Source of the DNA: Isochrysis galbana | Taxonomy: Eukaryota > Haptophyta > Isochrysidales > Isochrysidaceae | NCBI GenBank assembly: GCA_018136815.1 | Contig: CM030933.1 | Coordinates: forward strand, 1,178,001-1,242,000 | Direction of reading: 5' to 3' | DNA length: 64,000 bases | Shown here: positions 41,655 through 52,299 of the stretch, piece by piece | Position numbering within the stretch: the first letter of the stretch is position 1 | Layout of the letters: each line of letters opens with the position of its first letter | The notes under the pieces: generated by a model | Database searches by the model: none | Told to the model about the DNA's origin: nothing | The model's input: only the letters and a program-made list of their open reading frames with translations | Position numbers and translations under genes: made by a program

Positions 41655-44600
41655 CTAAAAGAACTGCACTGCTTCGCCCGTATCTTCTTCCGCTTCTTCG
41701 GATACCACAAATCGCTCTGCGGCGCAACCCTCCGATTGTACCGTTCGACCTCCCAGCATAGCCGCCCCTTCGGCAACTTCGCTCGCCTGCACCTTGGCAT
41801 ACGTACGTCGCGAGCTGCACATCCTCCAAAAATATCGGAGAGCGAAAATGAGCACCGCCAGCATGGCAGCTCCAAGCGCAACAAAGGCCATTCCATTTGA
41901 CCTGTTGCCTTCTCGAGCTGGCGGACTAGGGGGCGAGGAGAAGTGTAGGGTGATGGCAGCCCATTTGCCGTCCGGAGATTGGATCATCCGTTTAACCCCA
42001 TGCGTCATATTGAGTAACCGGCAAGTGACACACGCCTCGTGCAATGCGCCTCCGGGGACAAAGTTGCCCGCGAGTGCTTCGGCCAAGGAGGCGGCGCTGC
42101 GTTCTGCCGGACTGTCGCCCAAAGCGAACTGTGCCTTGGAAACGGAGGGTAGGATGTCGAGAATAAGTGTCCATGAGTCCAGCAAAGGGCGTGCCTCGAC
42201 CAGCACAAGACGCTGCCGCTCCATGCCAAGGACTCGGGCAATACCCTCACGCAGCGAGTCGCGTGAAGTGGCATCGAACAGCGTCACGTCAGGCGAGGCC
42301 GACAAGCTCATCTCCAGGCGCACCGCGTGGCGCGCTAGCGGGGGCATTGGGTGTGTGGCCACCGTCGGCGAGGGTTCCGACCACTCCGACCAACCGTCGA
42401 TAATGGGCATCACCTTGAAAGAACATCCCTCGGTGCAAACGAGGGATCTACGGAGAATAGGCGTACTCGTCTGTCTCTCAAGCATGCGCCACGTCTCGGC
42501 GCCGGACACCAAATACATCACTCGCCAAAGCCCACCCTCCCGACAAGGGCGCGCCAAATGGGACCAGTTCAACGAAATTGTGGTTGAGGAAGTGGCAACC
42601 GCTTCGGGTGGCATGCGCATGCGCTCGGCCGTTGTTCCGGTGAGGAATGGGCCAACTTCTGCCGAAGGCGGTGACGGCCCCGCGCGATTGAAGGCGATGA
42701 GGCGAAAGCGATAGGCGTCAAATGGCTCGAGACCATTCAGCACGACGGTTGAAAGTTTGGTATGCTGTGTGGTGGTCCACACCGGCCGAGATGCGGAAAA
42801 TACTTGCAATGCCAGCGTCTCGTCGCTCGAGCAGCCGGTGACGCGAAGATCCGGCAGGTAGAGCTCTAGGCTGGTGCATTCGTCGTGCTGAGCTAGGGCT
42901 GGTTCGACCGGTGCGTCAGGCGCTTGCGTCGGGAATTTGGTCAGCGCATGTACGCGATCGCTCCACGTGCCAAGGCCGAGAGCATTACGCGCCGCAACCC
43001 AAAATGTGTACGACGTCCCCGGTAGCAAGCCATCCACCTCGAGGGCCGTCAGGTCTACAATGCGCGTGGTCGACTCCTCGGTTGGTGTATCGCTGCCGTC
43101 GGTCGACCAAGCAAGTGTGTAGTCCATGGGCCCACCAGGCAAGGTAAATTGCGGCGCGGCCCACTCTAGGTAGAGAGAGGTGCACGTCGCCTCTACCACC
43201 CGGAGTCCCGTCGGCGCCTCCAGCAGCTTGAGCGGAGGCGACGGCGGTGGCATCGCCAGGTCGGCGCAACACCGTGCGTGGAGTGATTCGCCCACCTGCG
43301 AACAACGAGCCGGAGCTGCACTGAGGGCGGCGCGCGACGCACCTTGGCTGACGTGGCCCACGACGTTGTCTCCCGTACGGCACAGCGAGCTGGTCCACAC
43401 GCGCATTGAGTCCGCATCGGCGCACGCGTCGTTTGCAGCAGCATCCGTCACGAGATTCAGCTCGGTTGGGTAGCACAATCGAGCGCCAATTGACTCGCAT
43501 GCCTGGGTCGCCTGCACCAACGTCATGAGGTGCTTGCAACCTGGGAACATCTTGATCGGTGCGGTGCAGAACACATTCCCGAAGTCGTTCGAGAATTGTG
43601 CCCACTGACCGTGCCCCTCGTCAGCAATTGTGCCGCAGCTTTTTTGGGAGCGCGCGGCGGGCGGTGGTGGTGGCGGCGGCGATGGTAATGGTGGCGGAGA
43701 CGGCGGTGGTGAAGGCGGCGCAGGGGGGGGTGGCGAACTCGGCTTGGGCGGAGGGAAAGCGGGTGGGGGCGGCCTTGGTGCCCAGGCATCGCACGTGATC
43801 CTCGGTTCACTGACCGATGCGTCAGTCGTGTGGATGTAAAACTCAAAAGCAGGTGCCACGCCGGGTAACGTTTGTGGCGCCTCCCATAGCGCAAAGTCGT
43901 ATACACCCTGTTGTGCATCTTCCCTCCGCCGAAGCGTCGCTTGTTGGCCCTGGTCAACGCGTGACCAGAAACCTCGTCCAAAGTCGAGCGAGATGATCGC
44001 ATCCTCGTGCCAACGGCGCACTTCGATGCGCACTAGCAGCTGAGATGGCCCGATACGGGAGACTTCGAATGTGCATCCGAGCCAACAGGCGGGCGGGGGC
44101 GGTGAGGGTGCAAGCAGGTTGTCCCAAGCCCCTGGAGGGGCGGGAGACGCGTGTACCTCCTTGAAGCGAAAGTACTCAGGGGCCATTATCGGCCGTGGCG
44201 GTGGGCGCGAGGGCGGAGGCGGAGGGGGGGGTAGGGAGGGAAGCGGCCTTCACATGTAATGGTTGGATTCAGTGCTCGCAAGCCCTCTGGATCCGTCCGT
44301 CCCGAGAATTGAAACTGTGCGGTGCCATCATCGGCTCCGCGAGCCACTTCGAAGGCCAAGACAGCCTGGCCTTCTCCCGAGACGAAGAGAGCCTCGGGCG
44401 AGTGGCCGACACGCGAGACAGAGTGGCCGCGAAAGTCGAAGCGAACCACTGTCTCGGGAATCCAGTTGGTGACCTTCACGTCCAGCGTGAACTTTTGAGA
44501 GTCTAGGTTGATGGACGGTACGAAGGAGATTCCCAGCGGGCAAGTAGGCGGCGGGGATGGCAGTGGCGGCGGCGACGGCGGGCTCGGCGGTCGAGGTGGC

Positions 44601-47146
44601 AAGGCAGGCGGATCCGGCAGCGGTGGTGGGGAGGGGGGGCGGAACGGGCACCACGAGCAGGCGCGGCATCGGCAATAGTCACACTGCCAGTCCGTCTTGG
44701 TGGCATCGCACCAACGCAAGTCGCACTCCATCGTTTCAACGTCCGCGTCCGCTGACTTGAACGAGCCGCACCGGCCGCACTGCACGTGAAATTCGCGGGC
44801 AACAGTGTCGCACGCGTCTATTTCGCCCATAGAACCACCAGCCGGTGTCTGTAACCAATCGATCCGATCCAAGCATGTGTGCCCACCAGCAGTGCGCGTG
44901 TTGAGCACTTCTACACTGCACGAGAGCTGCCCGCATTTCGGTGGCGGTTCAACTTTTGCTGGCGGCATGCAAAGACCGCACTCATCTGGAAATTCAGAGG
45001 CCACGGTGCTACAGGCCTTTCGCTCGGCCTTGCCGCCCCCTGCGGGAGAACGGAGCCAGTCGATACGATCCCGGCAGGAGTGGCCCCCTTGAGTCTTCGT
45101 GAGTAGCACAGCATCTGTGCAGGTGTCTCTAGCACAAGGGCCCGACGAGACAGGGGGTGGGCTTGGGGGCGGTGGCGGTGGCGGCGGCGCATGGATTGAC
45201 GACCGGCAAAGCTCACCGGCATTGTGAGTCGCGCAAGCACCGGATTCAAACAAGGCGTCCTCAGAGCGGGGCAGCAGTGCTGAGCGGACGAGGTAGCATG
45301 GTGCTAGCCCGCTGTCCAAGGGCTGTAACATGCTTAATGGGTCGGGCACGCCTCCACTCAAGCTGATCGCCTGTGGCGCGGGGGTGATGGGTCCCTTACG
45401 CCAGGAGTAGCCCTGGCAGACGGGATTCTCATCACACAACCTTTCGCACTCCCCTGCATTCGAATAGAGATCCGTAGTCGGATACATCCCTGGGACGCCG
45501 GCGCTTGGAGACGCGTCATGAAGGAATGACGTTTGGGTATAACGCACCCAACCACATCGGCCGGGAGGCGGTGGACGTGGCGTAGGAGGGGGTGGCGGAG
45601 GAGGAGGGAACGGTGGCAGCGGCGGGCCCGGAGGGTCGGGCGGTGGCTGCGGAGGGCGCGGCGGCCCAACGAGCCAGCTGCCGTCGGCCGCTCTCTGTCG
45701 CACATGGCGCACTCGCGCCAATGAGTAGCGGTCCTCAGCGAATGCGAGCATGCCAATCGCCACCCAACTCAACTCGGCAGCATCGTGGCTTGTCGTGTAC
45801 TGACTGAGCAAGATGTCGGCGAGGATGCTCAGGGCAGGCTGCTGATACACCGACCGATCATCGGCGTGGTGCACCGGCGCCATCAAAGCCATCAGGAATG
45901 GTACCACCTCAGATGGACGACTCACCCACATGGCCGAAGTGGTGCCACTGACACATCCCGCGTCCATGTCGAGCACGGGCATGCAGGTGTCCATAATACA
46001 TTTTGGCTTCGCATAGCGCAGACTCGCTGCCACATTAAGCGACAGCGGCTCGAGTAACATACGCGGATTCGACCGATCAGCGAACCAAAAGTAGTCGAGA
46101 GCAACGTGCCATGCAGCACGGCTGGAAGTCGTCACACTCAGATCGGCAAGCTGCGTCGGAATACATTGTTCTGCCTCATCTAGTGTGCCGCTGCTGTCAA
46201 CGCCGGTGCTGAATTCGCTCGTGAATGTGCCGGCCGACTTGCATTGGGCTGCTCCTAGGATGCGATAAGAGGTTTCGATGAGCATCTCCAACATATTCGC
46301 AAAGGCCTCGGCATCCTTGACCGCGGCGACAGCATTCCGGGCCCCTTTGTGCGGCTCTGCGCCGAAGAGGCTTCCATAATCAAGCATGAATTGGCGCATG
46401 ACACGGTAGTGCGCCGGTGCCAGCATGCTTGGATCCGAGCACGACCAGCCGCGCTGACAGGCGCCGACGCGTACAATACGCTGATCTCCCGAGGCGCTCA
46501 TTGCCGTGCTGTAATGAACAAATGCCTTGCAAGAGTCGTAGGCCCATTGGCCCATTCCATGCCACCAACTGAAGCCTTCGCCGTCAAAGCGGATTACGAG
46601 CACAATCATGGCCACAATGGCATCGACATCGGCGTCCGAGTGCGAACCAACACCTTTCGGCCCGTCCATGTTGCGGTCAAATGTGTGATGCGGCAGACAC
46701 GGGAAGCGCTCATACCGCCAGCTCGGCCCGTTACCGCAGGTGAAGGGGCGGCGGCCTCCCTGGGGTACGACCTGACACTGTTGCCGTCGGTCCTTGCTCT
46801 CGGCGCACAGCCGTCGCCAGCCGTTGTAAAGCTGGAGGGCTCGCTCAATCAGCAGCTGCTGCGCGGCGGGCGGAGCGGCCGCCGCGGCCACGCTCGCAAC
46901 GAAGAGCGCCTTGGCCTGTCCGCGCGACGTGATAGCCCCTTCGGGCCCCTCGTGCACGAAGGCCTCGTTGTCCTCCTCCTCCTCCTGCTCGTGCACGTCC
47001 AGCAGCCCCATCAGTCGCTGGACAGTCGGCAGCGTGCGGCCATTGCCCGTGTCCTCCGGGTAGAGCAGCGCGGTGGCAGCGCGGCTGGAGCGCGGCAGCA
47101 CGCAGAGGCAGAGAGTAAGTAGCGCAGCCAGCCAGCGCCATGCCAT
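41655..47146 (-). CDS. Giant secreted/membrane glycoprotein: GH8-like, apple-like, Cys repeats, two CBM-like and FN3 domains; one homopolymer frameshift
   Basis: Two abutting frames (47146-44186, 986 codons; 44186-41655, 843 codons) are one gene split by a single base in a C8 run (44224-44231 on the plus strand). One more C joins them through a Pro-rich linker. Order: signal peptide (ALLTLCLCVLPRSSRA); GH8-like six-hairpin domain at about 70-440 (GSHSDADVDAIVA, SDPSMLAPAHYRVMRQFML); Pro linker; apple/PAN-like domain; two tandem Cys repeats (GGH(S/T)C(R/L)DRIDWL); CBM-like domain (FVPSIN..VKVTNWIPETVVRFDF). After the break come a second CBM-like copy (RRWHEDAIISLDFGRGFWSR), a Cys domain with GARLCYPTELN, about three FN3 domains, a membrane helix (MAFVALGAAMLAVLIFAL) and a tail. 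Likely a cell-surface or scale/wall protein with glycosidase activity. If the break is real it is a pseudogene. Confidence 0.75.
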
Positions 47147-47400
47147 CCGCTCGACCTGCCGCCCGCGGGAGAGAAGGGGGCGAGGCGAAGAGCGGGGAGG
47201 AAAGTGCAGCGGCGATGGGTAGAGAACAGGGGAGAGCGCGCGATGAGGGAAAAGAGGGAAGGGAAGGAAGAAAGGGAAGAGGTCTCTTTCGTCTCTCTCC
47301 TCGCCTGCCCCCCGCGCCGCGCGCTCACTTCTTCTCGCTGCGCGCGAAAAAATAGGGAGGAGAGACTATGTTTTCTCATGTATACTCTTGGACTTACGTA
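47147..47400. promoter_or_regulatory. Upstream region of the glycoprotein gene
   Basis: G+A-rich 5' flank leading into the polypurine tract. No TATA box is evident. Confidence 0.35.
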
Positions 47401-47639
47401 GAGTGTGAGGCAGCGAGAGCGAGAGGAGAGCAGGAGAGGGCAGAGGAAGAGATGCAGTCGCTCATTAGTAGTGGAAGGAGGAGCGAGAGGAGGGAAAGTG
47501 GAGGTTGGAAGGGAGAGAAGGGAGGGAGAGAGGGGAAGACGAGGGGGTAAGAGAGAGGGGGGGGGGGGGGCGAGAGCGAGAAAGAGAGAGGGAGGGGGGG
47601 GGGAAGGGAGGGAGGGAGGGAGGGAGGGAGGGAGGGAGG

Positions 47640-47681
<42 letters not shown>

Positions 47682-47696
47682 GGAGAGAGAGAGAGA

Positions 47697-47740
<44 letters not shown>

Positions 47741-47769
47741 GAGGAAGGGGGGGGGGGGGGGGGGGGCAG
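47401..47769 (+). repeat. Polypurine tract: (GA)n, (GGGA)n and G-runs
   Basis: Almost all purine on the plus strand for about 370 bp. It includes nine or so tandem GGGA units (47611-47645), long GA runs (47645-47740) and G11-G16 runs (47558-47569, 47748-47766). Lies 260-620 bp upstream of the glycoprotein start. Open frames across it are artefacts. Confidence 0.9.
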
Positions 47770-48368
47770 CACGCGGCGGGCGGCGGGCGCTCCCCCCCCA
47801 ACGCTGCTGCAGCTCGCGAGGCTCCACATGACCTCCGGAGCCGTCTCTTCCTATGAATACTCCTGTGAAGACGTGATACAATCTTCTCAAAAGTACCATC
47901 TCTTGTACCGATCGCAGCCTCCAACTCCTTCCTTTCTCCTTTTCGAACCCTGTTCTCCGTTCGGGTTTTTTTTTGGAGTTTGATCGGGATTTGACACTGG
48001 GGTTGACCTCAGATCTCGCGATCAAACCGTTCTCGTTCTCGTTCCCGTCCTCGGCCCTCGGTCTCAACACTCAACCCGTACCAAACCTCAGCCTCAGCCC
48101 TAGCCCTAGCCTCAGCCAATCCTTCGCCAACCGCCCACGCCATGTCCGCTCCATCCTCGCGTCCTCGCGCTCATCCTCGCCCAAGCCCGTCCTCCCGCCC
48201 TCCTCTCCTGAGGAGGTGCTCAAGCCCGCCATTTGGCTCCGGCGAGAATTTCGAGAATTTTTTTTGAAATTTGGGTCCATCATCGAAATAAAAATTTTGA
48301 CCGAAATTTGGGTCACGCGGTAGCGAAATTTGCAAGCCCGCAGCCGGATGACGCCCACGAGCAACCCA
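47770..48368. other. Intergenic, no gene seen
   Basis: Contains CAGCCTCAGCCCTAGCCCTAG repeats near 48090-48115 and a run of TTTTGAAATTTGGG / ACCGAAATTTGGGTC direct repeats at 48262-48320. No conserved protein. Confidence 0.4.
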
Positions 48369-48600
48369 TCAACCCATCATCGGCCGGCCCCTCGAGGAGG
48401 AAGCGGCCGAGATCGAGATGGGTCTTGACAGAAGGCGAGGACGTGGACGTGGAGGGCACCCTCTCAGGGCAGAGCCCTCGCCGGGTCCCGGGTCCCCTAG
48501 CTCTCCTGGGGCGACAAACCACAGCCATCCCGAGTTCGACAGCATGCAAGTCTTTGTCTTTGCTCCTTGTCGCAATAACATTTAGCAGCGTATCACCATA
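48369..48600 (-). mobile_element. LINE endonuclease fragment, degenerate
   Basis: CTAGCTCTCCTGGGGCGACAAACC..ACAGCCATCC is shared with 55845-55880. In translation both read GWLWFVAPGELGDP. The flanking frame is broken, so this is a short relic of the LINE family at 54.4-56.1 kb. Confidence 0.6.
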
Positions 48601-48721
48601 CGCTCCGTAAGATTTGTTAATACTAGTTTTCAATTGGAACGAGTTTAGAACTATCGACAGCAAATTTAAATCATGTATCAAAATAGTGGTCACGCCATAT
48701 CGCCATGTTGAAAGAGGTCTG

Positions 48722-49436
48722 CTGACGAATTGGGATGGCCCATAGGGCCTGAGGGCAATGAGGAGGGTGGCAAGCCGGCGGCAGGCGCGGCGGAAGAGAC
48801 GACTTCGGAGACGCTGACGGGCTGAAGCCCGTCAGCAGAGGAAGGCGGGCAGGCGGGCTTGAGCGAGGGCGAGGACGGCGGCGAGAGCGACATCGAGCGA
48901 GCGGCGAGAGGCGAGGGTGAGTGTGAGGAGGGCTGTGATGGCAGGGGCTGGCGAGGAGAGGCGAGATTGTTGGGTACGAGTGTTACGAGAGCGAGAACGA
49001 CGAGAGCGAGAGCGACGGATGACGACTGACGACAGGACGACGGACAAAGACACCCAGGAAAACACCCCGACTCTCGCCCCACGACTTTCTCACATAACTC
49101 GACTGAAATCAAACCCAAACACTCCGGCCAGACGACGACGGACGACGATCAAAGGGCGATCTGTCGACGATCTTGTCTGGAACGGGAATCGCACCATAAC
49201 GGAATCGAGGGGCAATCTTGCTACGCAGGATTCCAAGAGACTTACCGAATAAGACGAGAGAAGGGCGATATGCTTAAGGGGGAGGTACGAAGAGATCGCA
49301 AATTAAACCTGATTGCCCCCGCCAGAAGCAGATAAAGAAACGCAGGGGAGATAGCAAATTAAACCTATTTGCGAGGCGCCTGGGAGGAAGAAAGGTGGGG
49401 AAACTTCCCTTCTCTTTCGAGAAAAAGAGAGAGGGG
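48722..49436 (-). mobile_element. Retroelement 5' region copy (truncated)
   Basis: Same blocks as 25830-26530: CCCATAGGGCCTGAGGGCAATGAGG, AGGCGGGCAGGCGGGCTTGA, CACCCAGGAAAACACCCCGA and AATTAAACCTGATTGCCCCC. Homology starts exactly at GACGAATTGG, the same point at which the 20-kb copy stops. Confidence 0.55.
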
Positions 49437-49806
49437 CCAGGACAACTCAAGGGGCAGTGGAGGCTGGGGCTCAGCCCCTGGCCCCCCCTGCCTCTCCCAC
49501 GCTTGCCTCGCTGACCCTGGGTGCCGCCCAGAGGCCCTTGTCTGCCTGGCGACCAGGGATGGGGGGGGGGTCAGAGCCAATACGAGAGCAGGCCGCAGGC
49601 CCAAGCGGCAAGCGGGCCTGGCCCGGGAGTGCGGCTCGCGACCCGCGCCCCGCGCCCACTGGGGGTCTGGGTGGTTTTGTTGAGTGCCCTGCTCATGCCA
49701 GAAGGCATAGCATGGGGATGACCGACAGGCCCCCCGGAGGGGAATTGGTGCCTGAGAGGGGGGACACGAGGCGCCCCCCCATGCTGAACTAAGTATAAAC
49801 TTAGTT
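49437..49806 (-). repeat. R2 repeat copy, diverged
   Basis: GGGGCAGTGGAGGCTGGGGC at one end and GAACTAAGTATAAACTTAGTTG at the other, as in 37930-38301; the middle is diverged. It abuts the retroelement copy, as the R2 fragment at 20706 abuts that one. Confidence 0.6.
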
Positions 49807-49903
49807 GTTAGTTGATTAGTTCTGTTAGTAAAAACGTAAAAAACCTCTATTAGTGGAAGAAAAGAAAAACCTTTCCGAAACCGAGAGGGCGAGGGCTGCC
49901 GTG

Positions 49904-50710
49904 ATGAGGGCTTCGCGCTCCGCCCTCGCTCGGCCGGTGGGGTTGCGCCCGCTCCTGCTGGCGGCGCTTGCGGCCCTTGGGCGAGGTGGGTTCGTGGGGC
50001 GAGGGCATGGGCTGATAATCACACGGGGATCGTCTAAGCCCGCCCCGGGTCTGGGCCAGGCTGTTCGCGAGCAAGCAGTGGTGGCCATGCGAGCGAGCGA
50101 GCCGACCCAAGCTGCTGCCTTGGCGCCCCAGTGTGGCGACCACTGCTTCGTGTTGGAGGTCGACTTGGGAAACGGTGCCGGCGTCATTCACCAGGAGCTC
50201 GCGCCTCTCTTCAGCGAGAGCGAGCTGCTAACCGTGCGCATGCCTGTGCCGTGTGAGCTCCATGCTGAAGCATCTCATGGCGTCCTGCGTATCAGTGTCA
50301 ACGGCCATGGGCTCTACGCAGGAGATGTACTTCGCGCTTGCAGTACATTTCGAGCCAAGCTGGCAGATGTATGGCTCGGGCTCGTGCCGGTGAGTTGGCC
50401 ACCCGGGAGGTGCTGCTGTGCTCATCCATCTGACTGACACCTAGGAGGCGCCATGAATTGGGCAGGCAAAACAGATAGGAAGGGAGGACAGGGGCCTATT
50501 CAACCCTCCATCTGCGGCCGTTCACGTGCTCCTGTCCCACTTCCCATCCAGGTGAACGTCGCTCCGGCAAAGTGCTTGTTTCTGGTAGACGGCGTCCCCG
50601 TTGGCGATGTCATACAAGCCTTGTGTGAGAACACTCCTGATCGGACACAAGACGTCATTCTTATCTTTGAGCGACCGGCCAAGAAACCTATGTCTGGGCC
50701 TTGGTTCTGA
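49904..50710 (+). CDS. PDZ-like secreted/plastid-directed protein 2
   Basis: ATG at 49904; exons 49904-50389 and 50552-50710 (GT..AG, phase 0), 214 aa. A signal-like N-terminus (GLRPLLLAALAALGRGG) and an Ala/Arg-rich stretch precede FVLEVDLGNGAGVIHQELAP, GVLRISVNGHGLYAGDVLRA and, in exon 2, CLFLVDGVPVGDVIQALCEN and DVILIFERP. The same elements occur in the same order at 29902-30763, so the two are paralogues about 20 kb apart. The intron position differs between them. The G-L-Y-A-G-D-V-L and final beta strand resemble a PDZ fold. Function unknown. Confidence 0.65.
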
Positions 50711-51282
50711 TTTTTCGACGCCTACTAGCCCTTATAGCATTAGATCGGGCGGGTCCAATCCACATGAATCTTCACATGCATTGAAGTTTGCATCGACTAC
50801 AACCTCATGTTTATTGTGTCAGTTTGCGTGTCAGGCGTACAATTGCAGCTGCACTGCGATTGTCCAACTACACGGGCTACTCCTCGCGAAACATGTGCAC
50901 ACCTTGCCGACTGGGATCCTCTGCTTTGAAGTAATCGGATGCAGCTTCGTATTGGCGTTACAAGATCCAGGGAGTAGGTTTTCGACGTATGGCCGTAGAC
51001 GAGGTACATGAGGCAAGAAAATCGCCGAACGGCAATTTCTCTTCAAAAACTTCAACCTTTGGCCATCGTGTTGTTTGCCTTGCTCTGGGTGAGCCTATGC
51101 CGTGGCGTGCATGCAATTGAGTCACGGCGTATAAGGTCACTTTTAGATATTGGTCGTAGTATCCGTGGTCCGATGCGGTATGCGGCCGGTGCTCGTCAGT
51201 ATTTCACGCGGTGCAAGTGAGTGACAGACAAGAGAGAGGAGAATACGCGACCACTACCAATCCAATGGTCGATGGTTCGTAA
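50711..51282. other. 3' flank of PDZ-like gene 2, no gene seen
   Basis: Less GC-rich than average. Short open frames on both strands show no recognised feature. Confidence 0.4.
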
Positions 51283-51404
51283 TAAAACCTTTTAATCTTC
51301 TCGCCTCGTGCGTGGCACTCGGGTTCGCTGCTGTAGCCACGCCTCATTCCCTTCCTTCAGCCCCTCACTACCCGCCTTGCGGCACTCCCCGCGCTTGTGC
51401 TCAG
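51283..51404 (-). repeat. SINE-like 3' end, related to 105-245
   Basis: In reverse it ends GGCGAGAAGATTAAAAGGTTTTATT, the shared tail. The body (GCAGCGAACCC, GAATGAGGCGTGGC) resembles the window-start copy. Confidence 0.4.
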
Positions 51405-51512
51405 GTGTCGTTCCGTCAATAGTGGGACATCAGTAGAATTGAGCGATCAAATGTCCACAGTTGTATTGTAGTTGTTTAACATTAGATCTTGTTAAAATTA
51501 TAAGAGAGAGAC
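51405..51512 (+). repeat. R5 repeat (possible transposon end)
   Basis: TGTCGTTCCGTCAATAGTGG, GAGCGATCAAATGTCCACAG, TGTATTGTAGTTGTTTAACA and AGATCTTGTTAAAATTATAA; reverse copy at 19875-19985, shorter copy at 54381-54448. Confidence 0.7.
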
Positions 51513-51726
51513 GCTACCCGTCGCGGTGCCCCTGTGCCCTGTGGTGCCCCCATGGATTCCGACGACCTGGACCCCAATGTGAGGGAGGCTGCCGGCTTGG
51601 CGCCGCCCACCTCGCCTTCGCATGATGCCTCCGCTCCCGCGAATAGCCCGCCCAGCGCTATTCCATGGCAGCTCCAGTACCTCCCGCAAGAATGATCTAG
51701 GCTTGCTCCATATTCTCGCACGCCCA
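51513..51726. other. Element-internal stretch between R5 and R6
   Basis: GC-rich. A plus-strand frame reads MDSDDLDPNVREAAGLAPPT-like from 51551, without a known domain. Confidence 0.3.
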
Positions 51727-52060
51727 GTAAAGTCGCCGTATACGAGATGTTTCGTTTACGCAGCACATGTGATTACTTGCAATCATTGAGCACGCCGTGC
51801 GTATGCGCATCGACTTCCCCCTCGCGAGGGCGCCGTGCGTGCGCATAGAAACTTTTTTCCCCAAGGCCCACATTAACGTAAAGTAGCCATATACGAGACG
51901 TTTCGTTTGCGCAGCACGTGTGATTGCTTGCAATCATTGTGCACGCCGTGCGTATGCACATCGGCTCCCCCCCCCGCGGGGCGCCGTGCGTGAGCATAGC
52001 AACTTCCAGGAAGGTGCACGCCGTGCGTTCACTCTTTCCGCGGGGGGACTCTGGACGCAG
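51727..52060 (-). repeat. R6 repeat, two tandem diverged units
   Basis: Reverse of the 19.08-19.39 kb units: two copies of about 175-190 bp, each with ACGAGA(C/T)GTTTCGTTTRCGC, TTGCAATCATTG(A/T)GCACGC and CGCACGGCGC-type blocks in reverse. Confidence 0.55.
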
Positions 52061-52299
52061 AGGCGGTCGGGAACCGCGGGGGCACCCCTGGGACCGGGGA
52101 AAATATTACCGTATATTGCGAAAACACTAACGTAAACAATCGAGGTCTTGGGGTCTCTCCGCTCCCCCGGGGCCCCCTCCCCCGGGTCCCCTCCTCCCCC
52201 TCTCATCGACCTACCAGAGAGAGACGGCTCCTACTGCCTGCCTCCCTCCTCCCTCCTCGCTCACCCTCCAGCTCTCTCCTCGCCCTCGTCTTCCTCACG

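Noticed and set aside
41794-42714. 306-codon plus-strand frame under the glycoprotein gene
   Set aside because: Antisense shadow in GC-rich coding DNA, no domain.
47400-48000. Open frames up to 270 codons rich in Ser/Pro/Leu or Arg/Glu/Gly
   Set aside because: Artefacts of the polypurine/polypyrimidine tract; no conserved segment.
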